Positions 8,394-17,030 of a DNA stretch of 43,303 bases are shown here, one piece after another. Each line of letters begins with the position of its first letter. Position 1 is the stretch's first letter. The translations under genes were made by a program, and so were the position numbers. The notes under the pieces are model-generated. The model was not told where the DNA came from and did no database searches. It worked only from the letters and a program-made list of their open reading frames with translations. The stretch is from a virus: positions 1 to 43,303 of IMG/VR virus record IMGVR_UViG_3300021437_000035; one strand, 5' to 3'.

Positions 8394-8735
8394 ATGTTCA
8401 ACCTCGATCTCTCGGGCAAGTACTGGTGCACCGTCAGCTTCACGGTGCCGGGCGAGAGCGGCCAGCGCCAGGACATGACCTTTGACGTCGAGTTTCGCCG
8501 CTACGTGCAGGCCGAGCTCGACGACATGACCCAGCGCGCAACCGATCGGCGCCTGAGCGATACCGACCTGGCGCGCGAGGTCACCGTAGGCTGGCGCAAC
8601 GTGGTCGGCACGAGCGGTTCGGTGGAGTTCTCGCGCGACGCGTTCAACCGCCTGCTCGGCGTGCCCGGCGCCGGCTCCGCCGTGATGAAGGCCTTCTTCG
8701 AGTCGATCTCGAAGGGCCTGGAAAAAAACTCGTAG
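8394..8735 (+). CDS. Tail assembly chaperone, gpG-like (zero frame)
   Basis: Short 113-residue chaperone that would coat the tape measure during tail assembly. ATG 8394 lies 13 bp after the preceding stop; an upstream extension inside the Z-like gene is not needed. The reading frame ends in TAG at 8733, six bases after a perfect A_AAA_AAC slippery heptamer at 8723-8729, so part of the product should be extended in the -1 frame to 9115. The position immediately before the tape-measure gene matches G/GT in lambda. Confidence 0.8.
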   Translation: MFNLDLSGKYWCTVSFTVPGESGQRQDMTFDVEFRRYVQAELDDMTQRATDRRLSDTDLAREVTVGWRNVVGTSGSVEFSRDAFNRLLGVPGAGSAVMKAFFESISKGLEKNS

Positions 8736-9115
8736 AGGCCGCCGAAGCATGGGCGCGCGGCGGCCTTCAGATCGACGAGACGCCCCTGGACAACCTCCGG
8801 GCCTTCGGCGTGTCGCCCGAGGTGCTCGAGCAGGCGCGCGAGCACATCGCCCGCACCAACAAGACCGCTACCCTGCCGATCTGGCCCGACGCCTGGCACG
8901 CGCTGCAGCTCTTCCTCGCGCTGCATACGCAGTGGCACCTCGTCGCCTCGATGATGGGCGTGCGCTGGCAGGGCCTCAACTACGCCGCCATCCCCTACGG
9001 GATGCTGGCGGCTCGCGCCGAAGTGCCCGTGGACCTGCGGCGCCCGTTGGCCGAGATCATGCCTCAGCTGCAGGTGCTGGAGTTCCACGCCGCGGCCTGG
9101 AAGAACTCCCATTGA
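8394..9115 (+). CDS. Tail assembly chaperone, -1 frameshift product (gpGT-like)
   Basis: Join of 8394-8729 and 8729-9115, about 240 residues. After the slip the frame reads LVEAAEAWARGG and stays open to the stop at 9113-9115. The extension carries a DUF1799-like block, WPDAWHALQLFLALHTQWH followed by GLNYAAIP, a family seen downstream of tail chaperone genes. In lambda the equivalent extension (T) recruits gpV tail-tube subunits while the G part binds the tape measure. A separate GTG at 8810 could start an independent ORF, but the open -1 frame reaches back exactly to the slippery site, so one frameshift fusion is the better reading. Confidence 0.8.
8723..8767 (+). promoter_or_regulatory. 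Programmed -1 frameshift signal (slippery site plus stem)
   Basis: Three parts are visible: the heptamer A_AAA_AAC in the zero frame (8723-8729), a 6-nt spacer containing the zero-frame stop TAG, and a perfect 9-bp GC-rich stem, AGGCCGCCG (8736-8744) with CGGCGGCCT (8758-8766), extendable by a G-U pair, around a 13-nt loop. Spacer and stem length are those of classical stimulatory structures. Confidence 0.85.
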
Positions 9116-9125
9116 GGGTCGCACG

Positions 9126-11312
9126 GTGCTGAACCTCGACGATCTCACCTACAAGATCCGCCTCGACGATTCCGAGGTGCCGCGTAGCGCCGCGGCCACC
9201 GAGGCGGCCATGGCCAAGATGGCCGGTGCGGTGGCGCCAGCGCATCGGCAGTTCAGCGAGCTGGGGCGCAGCACGAAGCTCACGCGCAACGAGCTGCTGA
9301 CGCTGAACTACACCGTCAACGACGTGATCGCCTCGCTGGCCAGCGGCGCCAGTCCGTTCACCATCCTCGCCCAGCAGGGCGGCCAGGTCACCCAGGCGTT
9401 CGGCGGAGTCGGCAACACCTTCAGCAAGCTCGGCGGGCTGATCACCGTGGGCCGGGTTGCCGTCACCGGCATGGCGGCCGCGCTCGGCACGCTGGCGTTC
9501 GCATACGTCGACGGTGCCCGCGAGAGCGATGCCTTCACCAAGGCCACCGGTCGCAGCGGCAACGCCGCCGGGCTCACCGAAGACGGCTTTCGGAGGCTGA
9601 CGCGGGAGGTCTCCGCCGCCACCGGTGCAACGGTCGGCGCATCGCGCGAGATTGTCTCTGGCCTCATCGCCACCGGCCAGATCGGCGGCCGTGCGCTCGG
9701 CGAGGTGGCGGCCGCGGCCACCGCCATGGCCAAGGCCTACGACCTCAGCGCAGCCGAAGTGGTGAAGGACTTCTCCGGCATGTCCACCGGCGTCGCCAAA
9801 TGGGCGGCCGAGCACAACAAGTCGATGAACTTCATCACTGCCGAGGAGTACCGGTACATCCGATCGCTGGAGGAGCAGAACAGGGTCAGCGAGGCGCAGA
9901 TCTTCACGGCGCAGAAGGTTCGCGAAGCCTCGGAGCGGGTGACGAAGAACCTCGGCTGGCTAGAGCAGGCCTGGGACTCAGTGAAGAAGAAGGCCGCCGA
10001 CGCCTGGGACGCGATGCTGGGCGGCGGTCGCGCCGAGACCACTGCCGACCAGCTCGCCAGGCTCTCGAAGGACCTGTCCGAACGCCAGGCGCGCGGGCCG
10101 CTGAACGACTTGGTGCGCGGGTCGTTCGAGAAAGGCAACGAGTCGCTGCGCCAGCGGATCAATGCGTTGCGGGAGAAGGCGCGAATCGAAGAACAGTCGG
10201 CTCGGTGGACAAGCGAAGCTGCGCTCGCCAATCAGAGAGCGATTGCCGATGAGCGCGCGCGTGAAGGCCGGCGCGGGGATCGGCGCGAAATCGGCTACGC
10301 CATCACCGATCCGCTGGCCGATCAGAAGCAGCGCTTCCTGCGTTCCGAGATCGAGGGCCGCGGCGCCACGGAGAAGTTCCTCGCCGAGATGGAGAGCGAG
10401 GCCACCAGGCAGCGCAAGCGCGAGGAGGACGAGTACCGCCGCCGCACCGAGCAAGGCGCCGATTTCGGCCGCCAGCTCACCGAGCAGGCCGCCTCGGTCA
10501 ATGCCAGCCTGATCGCCGACGACGAAGCCCGCGCGCGGGCCATGCTCGCGATCGAGAAGGCCAGCATCAGCTCGCGCATCCAGGCGATGGGCCTGCTGCC
10601 CGAGCAGGTCGCGGCGCTCGAGGGCAAGGCGGCGCTTTACATCCTGGCCCGCGAGCGGCAGCTCACCGAGGAACTCAAGCCAGAGATCGATCGCCGCCTG
10701 GCGCTGTACGCGGACTTCAACCGCTACATGAAGCAGCAGTCCGACGAGTTCCGCGACCAGTTCGTCGAGAGCGGCCGCGATGCCTTCCGCACTTGGGTCG
10801 AGACCGGGAAGATCAGCGCCACCACCATCACCAGCTTCATCCGCCGCAAGTTCGCGGACATGGTGTACGACCAGTTTCTGGCCGGCATCTTCAATGACCT
10901 CGGGCGCAGCATCTTCCGGGCTCTCACGGGGATCGGCGGCGGTGGGGGTGGCGACATCGGCATCACCAGCGCTGGCCTCGGCCTGGTCGATATGGGGCTG
11001 GGCGCCGGTCGTGCGGCCGGCGGCAGCACGCGCCCATGGTCGCTGCAGGAAGTCAACGAGCGCGGCGCCGAAATGCTCAGCGTGCGCGGCCGCGACTACC
11101 TGATGATGGGCTCCGACTGGGGCAAGGTCACGCCGGCTGGTGCCACCGCCGACCGTCTTGGAGGAGGTCGCCAGCAGGTGATCGACAACTCGGTCTCGAT
11201 CGGCAGCGTGGGCGACGGCGTCACGCGTGGCGAGTTGAACTCGATCCTGCGCGGCTTCGGCGCGCAGCAGGAAGCGCGTTTCCGCCGCCTGGCGGCCGAC
11301 GGGAGGCTCTGA
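9126..11312 (+). CDS. Tail tape measure protein, lambda H-type
   Basis: Sets tail length and is ejected through the tube at infection. The 728 residues include an N-terminal region with the hydrophobic stretch ITVGRVAVTGMAAALGTLAF (about 100-122), long helical coiled-coil regions rich in Arg/Glu/Gln (about 300-520) and the C-terminal lambda-type module FRTWVETGKISATTITSFI leading into DMVYDQFLAGIFNDLGRS and a Gly-rich stretch. At about 0.15 nm per residue it predicts a tail near 110 nm. GTG start at 9126, 10 bp after the chaperone stop. Confidence 0.9.
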   Translation: MLNLDDLTYKIRLDDSEVPRSAAATEAAMAKMAGAVAPAHRQFSELGRSTKLTRNELLTLNYTVNDVIASLASGASPFTILAQQGGQVTQAFGGVGNTFSKLGGLITVGRVAVTGMAAALGTLAFAYVDGARESDAFTKATGRSGNAAGLTEDGFRRLTREVSAATGATVGASREIVSGLIATGQIGGRALGEVAAAATAMAKAYDLSAAEVVKDFSGMSTGVAKWAAEHNKSMNFITAEEYRYIRSLEEQNRVSEAQIFTAQKVREASERVTKNLGWLEQAWDSVKKKAADAWDAMLGGGRAETTADQLARLSKDLSERQARGPLNDLVRGSFEKGNESLRQRINALREKARIEEQSARWTSEAALANQRAIADERAREGRRGDRREIGYAITDPLADQKQRFLRSEIEGRGATEKFLAEMESEATRQRKREEDEYRRRTEQGADFGRQLTEQAASVNASLIADDEARARAMLAIEKASISSRIQAMGLLPEQVAALEGKAALYILARERQLTEELKPEIDRRLALYADFNRYMKQQSDEFRDQFVESGRDAFRTWVETGKISATTITSFIRRKFADMVYDQFLAGIFNDLGRSIFRALTGIGGGGGGDIGITSAGLGLVDMGLGAGRAAGGSTRPWSLQEVNERGAEMLSVRGRDYLMMGSDWGKVTPAGATADRLGGGRQQVIDNSVSIGSVGDGVTRGELNSILRGFGAQQEARFRRLAADGRL

Positions 11313-11314
11313 GC

Positions 11315-12013
11315 ATGAGCTCCCACGCCTGGCCGCTTGCCTGGAAAGGCATCAACTTCACCGTCTGGGTGGAGGAGAACCAGCGCGTCTTCACCGGCCC
11401 CTACAGCGCTGTTCCGCAGGTGCTCGATCTCATGGGCGATGTGTGGAACTTCTCCATGGACCAGCCCGATGGCACCGACCAAGTCGAGGGCGCCGCCAAG
11501 CAGGCCTTCCTGGCCCGGCTGCGCGGCGCGCTGAACCTGATCGAGATCCCGATGCTGCACCGCCCCGTGCCACAAGGCACGCTGCGCGACGGCGCAGCCA
11601 TCTCCATGGTCAACGGCAGCGGCGCGGCGCTCAGTGTCGTCAACGGCAGCGGCGCGGCGCTGACGCTCATCTCCGGCACGCCGCTGCTGGCCGACCCCGT
11701 GACGCAGCGCGCGAGCACCTTCGTCATCCAGACTTTCCCGGGGCGCACGCTCTTCGCCGGCGACTACGTGCGCCTCGTCAACGGCCAGACGGTGATGAAC
11801 CTGGTCGACACCTTGGCCGATGTCAACGGTCGCATGCCAGTCGAGTGCACGCCCAAAGTGCGAGACGACATCGCGCCCTGCACCCTGGTCGAGTGGAACT
11901 ACCCGACGGTGAAGTACCGCATGAAGTCCGGCGCCGTGCCGGTGGTCTTTCGAAAGGGCGTGTACCAGGGCCCGAGCATCGAGGGCATCGAGGTGCCCGC
12001 CAACTTCATCTGA
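11315..12013 (+). CDS. Minor tail (distal tail-like) protein
   Basis: A 232-residue beta-rich protein directly after the tape measure, where distal tail or tail-tip proteins are encoded. Visible features are an N-terminal WPLAWKGINFTVWVEENQR segment and a perfect 23-bp direct repeat with 30-bp period (11609-11631, 11639-11661), which duplicates the residues VNGSGAAL. ATG 11315 is 2 bp after the tape-measure stop and is preferred to a long upstream extension that would overlap that gene. No specific family recognised. Confidence 0.65.
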   Translation: MSSHAWPLAWKGINFTVWVEENQRVFTGPYSAVPQVLDLMGDVWNFSMDQPDGTDQVEGAAKQAFLARLRGALNLIEIPMLHRPVPQGTLRDGAAISMVNGSGAALSVVNGSGAALTLISGTPLLADPVTQRASTFVIQTFPGRTLFAGDYVRLVNGQTVMNLVDTLADVNGRMPVECTPKVRDDIAPCTLVEWNYPTVKYRMKSGAVPVVFRKGVYQGPSIEGIEVPANFI

Positions 12014-12022
12014 GGCACCACC

Positions 12023-13039
12023 ATGTCACGCATCGTCACCGGCACGATCACCGGCACCTTCAACACCGGCACGCACCTCGACCCGCAGACGCTGGACCTG
12101 TACGGCGTGCGCGAACTGATCTCGACCCCTGCGCACAGCTTCGGCACGAGCTTCCCGGCCTATGTGGCCTCGAATCCACAGTTGACCGTCAACTCCTCCT
12201 ACCAATGGGGGTTCGGCGGCGCGCCGTCCGAAAAACTCGACGTATACGGCAACGCCAAGGTGCGCGGTCAACTGTTGGTAACTGCGGGCGCTGGCTCCAG
12301 TTGGGGCAGCGTGGGAGCCGCAGCCGCCGCCGGCAGCTTCATGGTCTTTCTGCGTGCCGGAACGAGTACTCCGGCTGGCTATCTCGGTACGGATGGCGGC
12401 GGCATCGAGGCATCGGGGACTGGAACGCACTTCGGCATTCGCTCCGACGCAGACCTGATGCTATTGGCCGGCGGGACGATCAGGATCAGGGCTCTCACGA
12501 CGGGGCACATAGAAGCAGGGGCGGACAACACACAAACGTGGGGCTCGGCATCGAAGCGATGGAGCACCGTGTACGCCGGCACTGGCACGATCAACACCTC
12601 GGACGCTCGCGAGAAGACCAAACCCGTTCCGCTCACCGCCGCTGAAATCGACGCGGCATGCACTCTCGCCGAGAACATCGGCAGCTTCCAGTTTCTCGAT
12701 GCTCTGGCGGCGAAAGGCAGCGCGGCACGTCACCACGTCGGTCTCACGGTGCAGGCGGCCATGGCGATCATGGAATCCCGAGGGCTCGATCCGCTGCGTT
12801 ACGCGTTCATCTGCCACGATCGGTGGGACGCTACCGAGGTTCATCACCAGGCGAGCTTGGTGCCGCACGAGACGTTTGTCGACGCCAAAGGCAACCCGAT
12901 GCTCGTCGTGGCCAAGCCGGCGTGGGTCGAGCAGATTCCAGCGGGAGATCGCTACGGTTTCCGAAGCGACGAGCTGAGTCTCTTCATCGCGAGAGGTCAG
13001 GCCGAACGTCTCAAGGCGATCATGGCGAGACTAGGCTGA
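12023..13039 (+). CDS. Fibre-like protein with S74 intramolecular chaperone domain
   Basis: The 338-residue product is a trimeric-fibre-type protein: repeated Gly/Thr/Ser-rich beta segments (residues 1-190), then a C-terminal endosialidase chaperone (peptidase S74) domain. The self-cleavage site is the characteristic TSDAREK with Ser193-Asp194; the domain ends with the family signature GDRYGF and a helical tail ELSLFIARGQAERLK. In known members the chaperone helps the fibre trimerise and cuts itself off before the Ser. The gene lies inside the tail-tip cluster rather than after it, which is unusual for a fibre gene and may indicate a side-fibre or tip protein. Confidence 0.8.
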   Translation: MSRIVTGTITGTFNTGTHLDPQTLDLYGVRELISTPAHSFGTSFPAYVASNPQLTVNSSYQWGFGGAPSEKLDVYGNAKVRGQLLVTAGAGSSWGSVGAAAAAGSFMVFLRAGTSTPAGYLGTDGGGIEASGTGTHFGIRSDADLMLLAGGTIRIRALTTGHIEAGADNTQTWGSASKRWSTVYAGTGTINTSDAREKTKPVPLTAAEIDAACTLAENIGSFQFLDALAAKGSAARHHVGLTVQAAMAIMESRGLDPLRYAFICHDRWDATEVHHQASLVPHETFVDAKGNPMLVVAKPAWVEQIPAGDRYGFRSDELSLFIARGQAERLKAIMARLG

Positions 13040-13046
13040 TCCGGCC

Positions 13047-13613
13047 ATGCGCACGCTTTCCTCCGAAGAGCTTTTGCTCATCCAGGCGTATGCGTTGCCG
13101 GTCGCGTTAGTGGCCGAAATGGACCTCGACGAGCCGCTGAGACTGAACAGCTCGATCTACACGCTGAAGCTCGGCGAGGTGCCGTACGACGCAACCCGTG
13201 GCTTCGGCAGCATCGAGGCCATTCGCACCAGCGCGGGCGAGTTTCCGCAACTCAAGTTCAGCATCAGCGGCGTTCCACCTTCGCATATCGCGCTGGCCGA
13301 TGACACGAATACGGCTGGCAAGGATGTGCGCGTCAAGCTCGCCCTGTTCGATCCGACGAACTACAAGATTGCCAGCATGAGGCTGCTCTTCGACGGGACG
13401 CTCGAGCCCCTGGTCATCACCGATGGTCCCGAGACGACCACGCTCGAGGTCGTCGCGGAGTCGGCCGCCACCAGCCTGATGCGCCAGATCACCAGCCTCT
13501 TCAGCGACGCCGAGCAGCAGCGCTTGTACCCCGACGACCTGTTCTTTCAGTTCGCCACCGACCAGGCCGATCAGAAGATCGTCTGGCCCGCGGCGTCGTG
13601 GGGCCGCCAATGA
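13047..13613 (+). CDS. Tail hub/tip protein, DUF2163-like
   Basis: A 188-residue protein in the position of tail hub N-terminal proteins. It is mostly beta (ALVAEMDLDEPLRLNSS, IEAIRTSAGEFPQLKFSISG) and ends with SDAEQQRLYPDDLFFQFA and an aromatic tail, the closing pattern seen in DUF2163-type tail proteins. The stop overlaps the next ATG (ATGA at 13610). Family assignment is moderate. Confidence 0.55.
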   Translation: MRTLSSEELLLIQAYALPVALVAEMDLDEPLRLNSSIYTLKLGEVPYDATRGFGSIEAIRTSAGEFPQLKFSISGVPPSHIALADDTNTAGKDVRVKLALFDPTNYKIASMRLLFDGTLEPLVITDGPETTTLEVVAESAATSLMRQITSLFSDAEQQRLYPDDLFFQFATDQADQKIVWPAASWGRQ

Positions 13614-14038
13614 ACCACCACGACCCCACGCAGACAGTTCCTGACGCGGCCCGCGCCGCCTTCGACGCGCTGGTGGCCAGCCGCGTGCGCCAGCCCTTCG
13701 TCTGGGGCATGCACGACTGCGTGCTCTTCGCCGCCGATGCAGTCGCCGCGCTCACCGGGCGCGACCACGCGGCGGAGTTTCGCGGCACCTACCACACAGA
13801 AGAGCAGGCCAAGGCGGTGCTCGATGGCATGGGCGGGCTGCAAGGCTGCGCAGCGCTGGCCGGCGAGCCGTGCGTGCCGCTGACAGCCGGGCCCGGCGAC
13901 ATCGGGCTCGTCAGCGACGGCGCGCGCGAGCTGCTTGGCGTCTGCACGGGCGCGAACTGGATGGTGCCGGCCAAGTACGGCTTGGCTGCGCTTCCCCTGC
14001 GCGCCGCCCGGCTGGCGTGGAGGGTCGCTCGTGGCTGA
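13610..14038 (+). CDS. Tail-associated NlpC/P60-like cysteine peptidase (DUF6950-like)
   Basis: A 142-residue protein placed where lambda encodes gpK, the tail peptidase that opens peptidoglycan at entry. The segment PFVWGMHDCVLFAADAV contains the candidate nucleophile Cys37 preceded by His35, the typical motif start of NlpC/P60-related phage proteins; a possible second catalytic segment is GPGDIGLV near 100. ATG 13610 gives a 4-bp overlap with the previous stop; a nearby ATG at 13598 is possible. Both the family and the activity are inferred from this motif and position. Confidence 0.65.
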   Translation: MNHHDPTQTVPDAARAAFDALVASRVRQPFVWGMHDCVLFAADAVAALTGRDHAAEFRGTYHTEEQAKAVLDGMGGLQGCAALAGEPCVPLTAGPGDIGLVSDGARELLGVCTGANWMVPAKYGLAALPLRAARLAWRVARG

Positions 14039-16733
14039 AGCGGTAGCGGCGGCGGTCTCGTTCCTGACCGAGGGCGAGGTCGTCCTTACGGCCTTCGAAG
14101 CCTTTGCGGGCGCCGCCGCTCTCGAAATGGTGGCCGCCACCGCCTACAACAACTACGCGACGAGGCGCGCGCGGGACAAGGCCAAGCAGGCGCACAACGA
14201 CAGCCTGCGCGACCGCTACGTGATGTCGCGCAGCGCTGTGGCGGCGCGGCGCATCGTGCTCGGTCGCCAGCGGGTCAGCGGCAACCTCAGCTTCGTCAAG
14301 AGTTACGGGGCGAACAAGGAAAAGCTCGTCGGCGTGCTGCCGCTCTCCGCCGAGGAGATCGACGGGTACGAGGGCATCTACTTCGACGACGAGCTGGTCA
14401 GTCTCGACGGCTCGGGCAACGTGCTCGGCGTCAATCGGCGCGAGTACTTCACGATCTCGTCGACCGGCGGCACCTTCGCGCTGCAGGGGCCGCCGAAGGC
14501 CGGCACGGTCTCCGCGTCGGTGCAGTACGGCAGCAGCACCGTGAGCCTCGGCGTCTCGGTCTCCGGGGTGAACGTCACCGTCAGCGGCGCGACGGCGGGC
14601 GCTACGGGCATCGTCACCGTCATCTATCAGCCGGAACCGAGCCCGTTCTACTCGACCACCACCGAGGCGTTCGCCGAGAGCGTCACGACGGACGGCAGCG
14701 GCAACGCCTCGATCACGCTCGCGCATGTGCCGGTGACCGGCTCCGTGGTCGTCAGCTTCAGCAGCGGGGGCGACAACACGAGCGTCGACGTGACGTCGTT
14801 CGCTTCGGTCAGCGGCAGCACGGTCACCATCACCGGAAGCCCGCTCGTCAGCGCCTTCCATTCGATCAACTACCAGGTCGGCAGCTCGACGAGCCGTGCC
14901 CGTGTGCGCGTCTTCACCGGCGCACCCGGCCAGGTGGCCGATCCGGTACTCATCGCTGCGCTTCCCGGCGTCTGGACCAGCGCGCATGTTGGCAATGGCA
15001 TCGCGTACCTGGTGTTCGAGCTCGACTACGACCCCGACGCCTTTCCGAGCAGTCTGCCGAACATCTCGGTGGTGGTGCGTGGCTCCAAGCTGTACGACCC
15101 GCGTACCGGGCTGACGGCGTGGAGCGAGAATCCGGCGCTGCAGACGAGGCACGTGGCACGGCACCCACTGTTCGGCCGTTTGAGCGCCGCCCGGGTCAGC
15201 GACGACGCGGTGATCGTCGCCGCGAATGTGTGCGACCAGTCTACCGCCTACGTGCTGAACGGCCGCACCTACACCCGGCCGCGCTACACCGCCGGCCTGG
15301 TGTGCATCAACGGCACGAAGGCTGACGACATCATCCAGGACCTGTGCGAGGCGATGGGCGGCGATCGTGCGTTCGTCGACGGCCAGCTGCGGGTGAAGGC
15401 CGGGGCCTGGGCGACCCCATTGCAGACGCTCGACGAAAGCTGGCTCATCAAGGAAGGCGGCGCCATCCAGGTGCAGCGCCGCCGGCCGCGCAAAGAGATC
15501 GCGAACATCATCAGCGGCACCTTCGCCGACCAGGAGAGCGACTACCAGGTGCTGCCGTTCCCGACGGTGCGCTCTGAGACCTACATCGCCGAGGACCGGG
15601 AAGAGCTGCCCGACGACCTCGACTTCAATGCCATCACCTTCAGCGGCCAGGCCCAGCAGGTGGCGGCCCAGCGCATGCGGCGCAAGCGCTACGGCCGGCG
15701 CATCAGCGTCACCTGCAACATGCGGGCCTTCGCAGTGGAGTGGGGCGACGTGCTGTACGTCAACCTGCCCAGCCGCTTCGGTTACCTCAACCTGCCATGC
15801 GATGTGCTCGACACCAGTTTCACCGTCGGCGGCGGCATCCAGCTCACGCTCGAGGAGGTGTCGCCGACGATCTGGGAGGTCGGCGCATCGTTCGCCGAGG
15901 TACCGCTGGCACCGAACACCTTCATGTTCGGGCCGCACGATCTGCCCGCGGTCGTCGGGCTCGATGTGGACAGCAGCAACGCCGTGCAGGTGCGCAACGC
16001 CGACGGCACCGTGGTGCAGCGCATGCGGGTGAGCTGGGATGCCTTCACGAATCAGGCAGTGCTGGCCAGCGGCGGCGGCGTGGAGGTGCGCTACGGCGTG
16101 GCGAGCTGGCCCGAGTCGCAGTGGCTCACCGTGCGCGCCGAAGCGCCGGCGCAGAACGTCGACATCGTCGGCGTGCAGCAGGGGCAGCTCTACCTGGTCA
16201 AGGCGCGCAGCTATAACCGGCTGTCGAGCGGGCGGTGGACTCTGCCGATCCTCGCCTCGATCAACCAGCGGTCGATCGTGGTGGACACGGGGCAGATCGC
16301 GGCCGGAGCTACGACGGAGGTTGTCACCGTCGAATCCGGGTATACGGGTGAGTCGGTCATCAACTCGACCTACGGATCGCCCTCCTTTTTCGGCCTCGGT
16401 GTTTGGGGGCTGGCTGAGTTCACGCTCACAGAAACCACCGAGGTGCTGGTCTCGTGCTCATTCGAGAGCACGTGCACGTCAGGTGCGGCAGGCGTGATCT
16501 GGGGCGACCACTTCATTGTCATTCGTGACGACACCGAGGCTCACAACCTCAAGAGGATCAGGCAGCCGATAGCGGGCGGCTCGGTGTTCTCGACAAGCAT
16601 GAGCCTGAAGGCGAAAGTCACGTTGCCCGCCGGAGTGCACTACGCCGGAGCCACGATCAACGGACACACAAACTCATACACGCCACAGCCAGCCGACACC
16701 GTTCTGACGATTGTCGAGATCCTGAAGCGGTGA
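14031..16733 (+). CDS. Tail tip attachment protein J-like (host specificity)
   Basis: Large central tail-tip protein of about 900 residues, expected to sit at the end of the tail and contact the receptor. It begins with a hydrophobic segment (MAEAVAAAVSFLTEGEV, then FAGAAALEMVAATAY), followed by insertion-like beta repeats rich in Ser/Thr/Val (about 150-290), a hub-like core with HPLFGRLSAARVSDDAVIV and ADQESDYQVLPFPTVR, and a fibronectin-III-like segment near 650-740. The GTG at 14031 overlaps the preceding gene by 8 bp. Last gene of the tail block before the second 29-bp element. Confidence 0.8.
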   Translation: MAEAVAAAVSFLTEGEVVLTAFEAFAGAAALEMVAATAYNNYATRRARDKAKQAHNDSLRDRYVMSRSAVAARRIVLGRQRVSGNLSFVKSYGANKEKLVGVLPLSAEEIDGYEGIYFDDELVSLDGSGNVLGVNRREYFTISSTGGTFALQGPPKAGTVSASVQYGSSTVSLGVSVSGVNVTVSGATAGATGIVTVIYQPEPSPFYSTTTEAFAESVTTDGSGNASITLAHVPVTGSVVVSFSSGGDNTSVDVTSFASVSGSTVTITGSPLVSAFHSINYQVGSSTSRARVRVFTGAPGQVADPVLIAALPGVWTSAHVGNGIAYLVFELDYDPDAFPSSLPNISVVVRGSKLYDPRTGLTAWSENPALQTRHVARHPLFGRLSAARVSDDAVIVAANVCDQSTAYVLNGRTYTRPRYTAGLVCINGTKADDIIQDLCEAMGGDRAFVDGQLRVKAGAWATPLQTLDESWLIKEGGAIQVQRRRPRKEIANIISGTFADQESDYQVLPFPTVRSETYIAEDREELPDDLDFNAITFSGQAQQVAAQRMRRKRYGRRISVTCNMRAFAVEWGDVLYVNLPSRFGYLNLPCDVLDTSFTVGGGIQLTLEEVSPTIWEVGASFAEVPLAPNTFMFGPHDLPAVVGLDVDSSNAVQVRNADGTVVQRMRVSWDAFTNQAVLASGGGVEVRYGVASWPESQWLTVRAEAPAQNVDIVGVQQGQLYLVKARSYNRLSSGRWTLPILASINQRSIVVDTGQIAAGATTEVVTVESGYTGESVINSTYGSPSFFGLGVWGLAEFTLTETTEVLVSCSFESTCTSGAAGVIWGDHFIVIRDDTEAHNLKRIRQPIAGGSVFSTSMSLKAKVTLPAGVHYAGATINGHTNSYTPQPADTVLTIVEILKR

Positions 16734-16751
16734 GGTAGAGCGCACCGAATC

Positions 16752-16780
16752 TGTCTCCCGTTTTTCTGGAAATGAGACAG
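16752..16780 (+). repeat. 29-bp conserved dyad element, copy 2
   Basis: Identical over 29 bp to 3021-3049, arms TGTCTC and GAGACA, with unrelated flanks. It lies 18 bp after the tail-tip stop and 21 bp before the gpW-like ATG, so it could restart late transcription for the displaced head-connector genes. A leader with GGCGGC (16795-16800) provides the ribosome site. Confidence 0.7.
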
Positions 16781-16801
16781 GCCGGCCGGTAGCTTGGCGG
16801 C

Positions 16802-17026
16802 ATGGCACTTTCCCAGTCCGACCTCGACGCGCTCGACCGCGCCATCGCCACCGGCGAGCTCGAGGTCGAGTACGACGGGATGCGTCGCCGCTATCGGTCC
16901 ATTGGCGAGCTGATGCAGGCGCGTGCACACGTCGCCTCGGTGCTGTCCGGCGCCGGCAGCCAGAACGCGGCGGGTCGTCCGGCCGTGTTCTACCGGCCGA
17001 CCTTCACGACCGCGCGAGGCGACTGA
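16802..17026 (+). CDS. Head-tail joining protein gpW-like
   Basis: A 74-residue protein of the gpW family, which plugs the portal and prepares filled heads for tail joining. The pattern DRAIATGELEVEYDGMRRRYRSIGELMQ is the helix-hairpin-helix arrangement of lambda gpW (68 residues). In lambda this gene lies between terL and portal; here terL is 14 kb upstream and gpW-portal follow the tail genes. ATG 16802 is 21 bp after the second 29-bp element; the stop is 4 bp before the portal ATG. Confidence 0.85.
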   Translation: MALSQSDLDALDRAIATGELEVEYDGMRRRYRSIGELMQARAHVASVLSGAGSQNAAGRPAVFYRPTFTTARGD

Positions 17027-17030
17027 GGGC

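Noticed and set aside
13911-15938. Long minus-strand ORF opposite the J-like gene
   Set aside because: Composition of a shadow frame; no domain or ribosome site.
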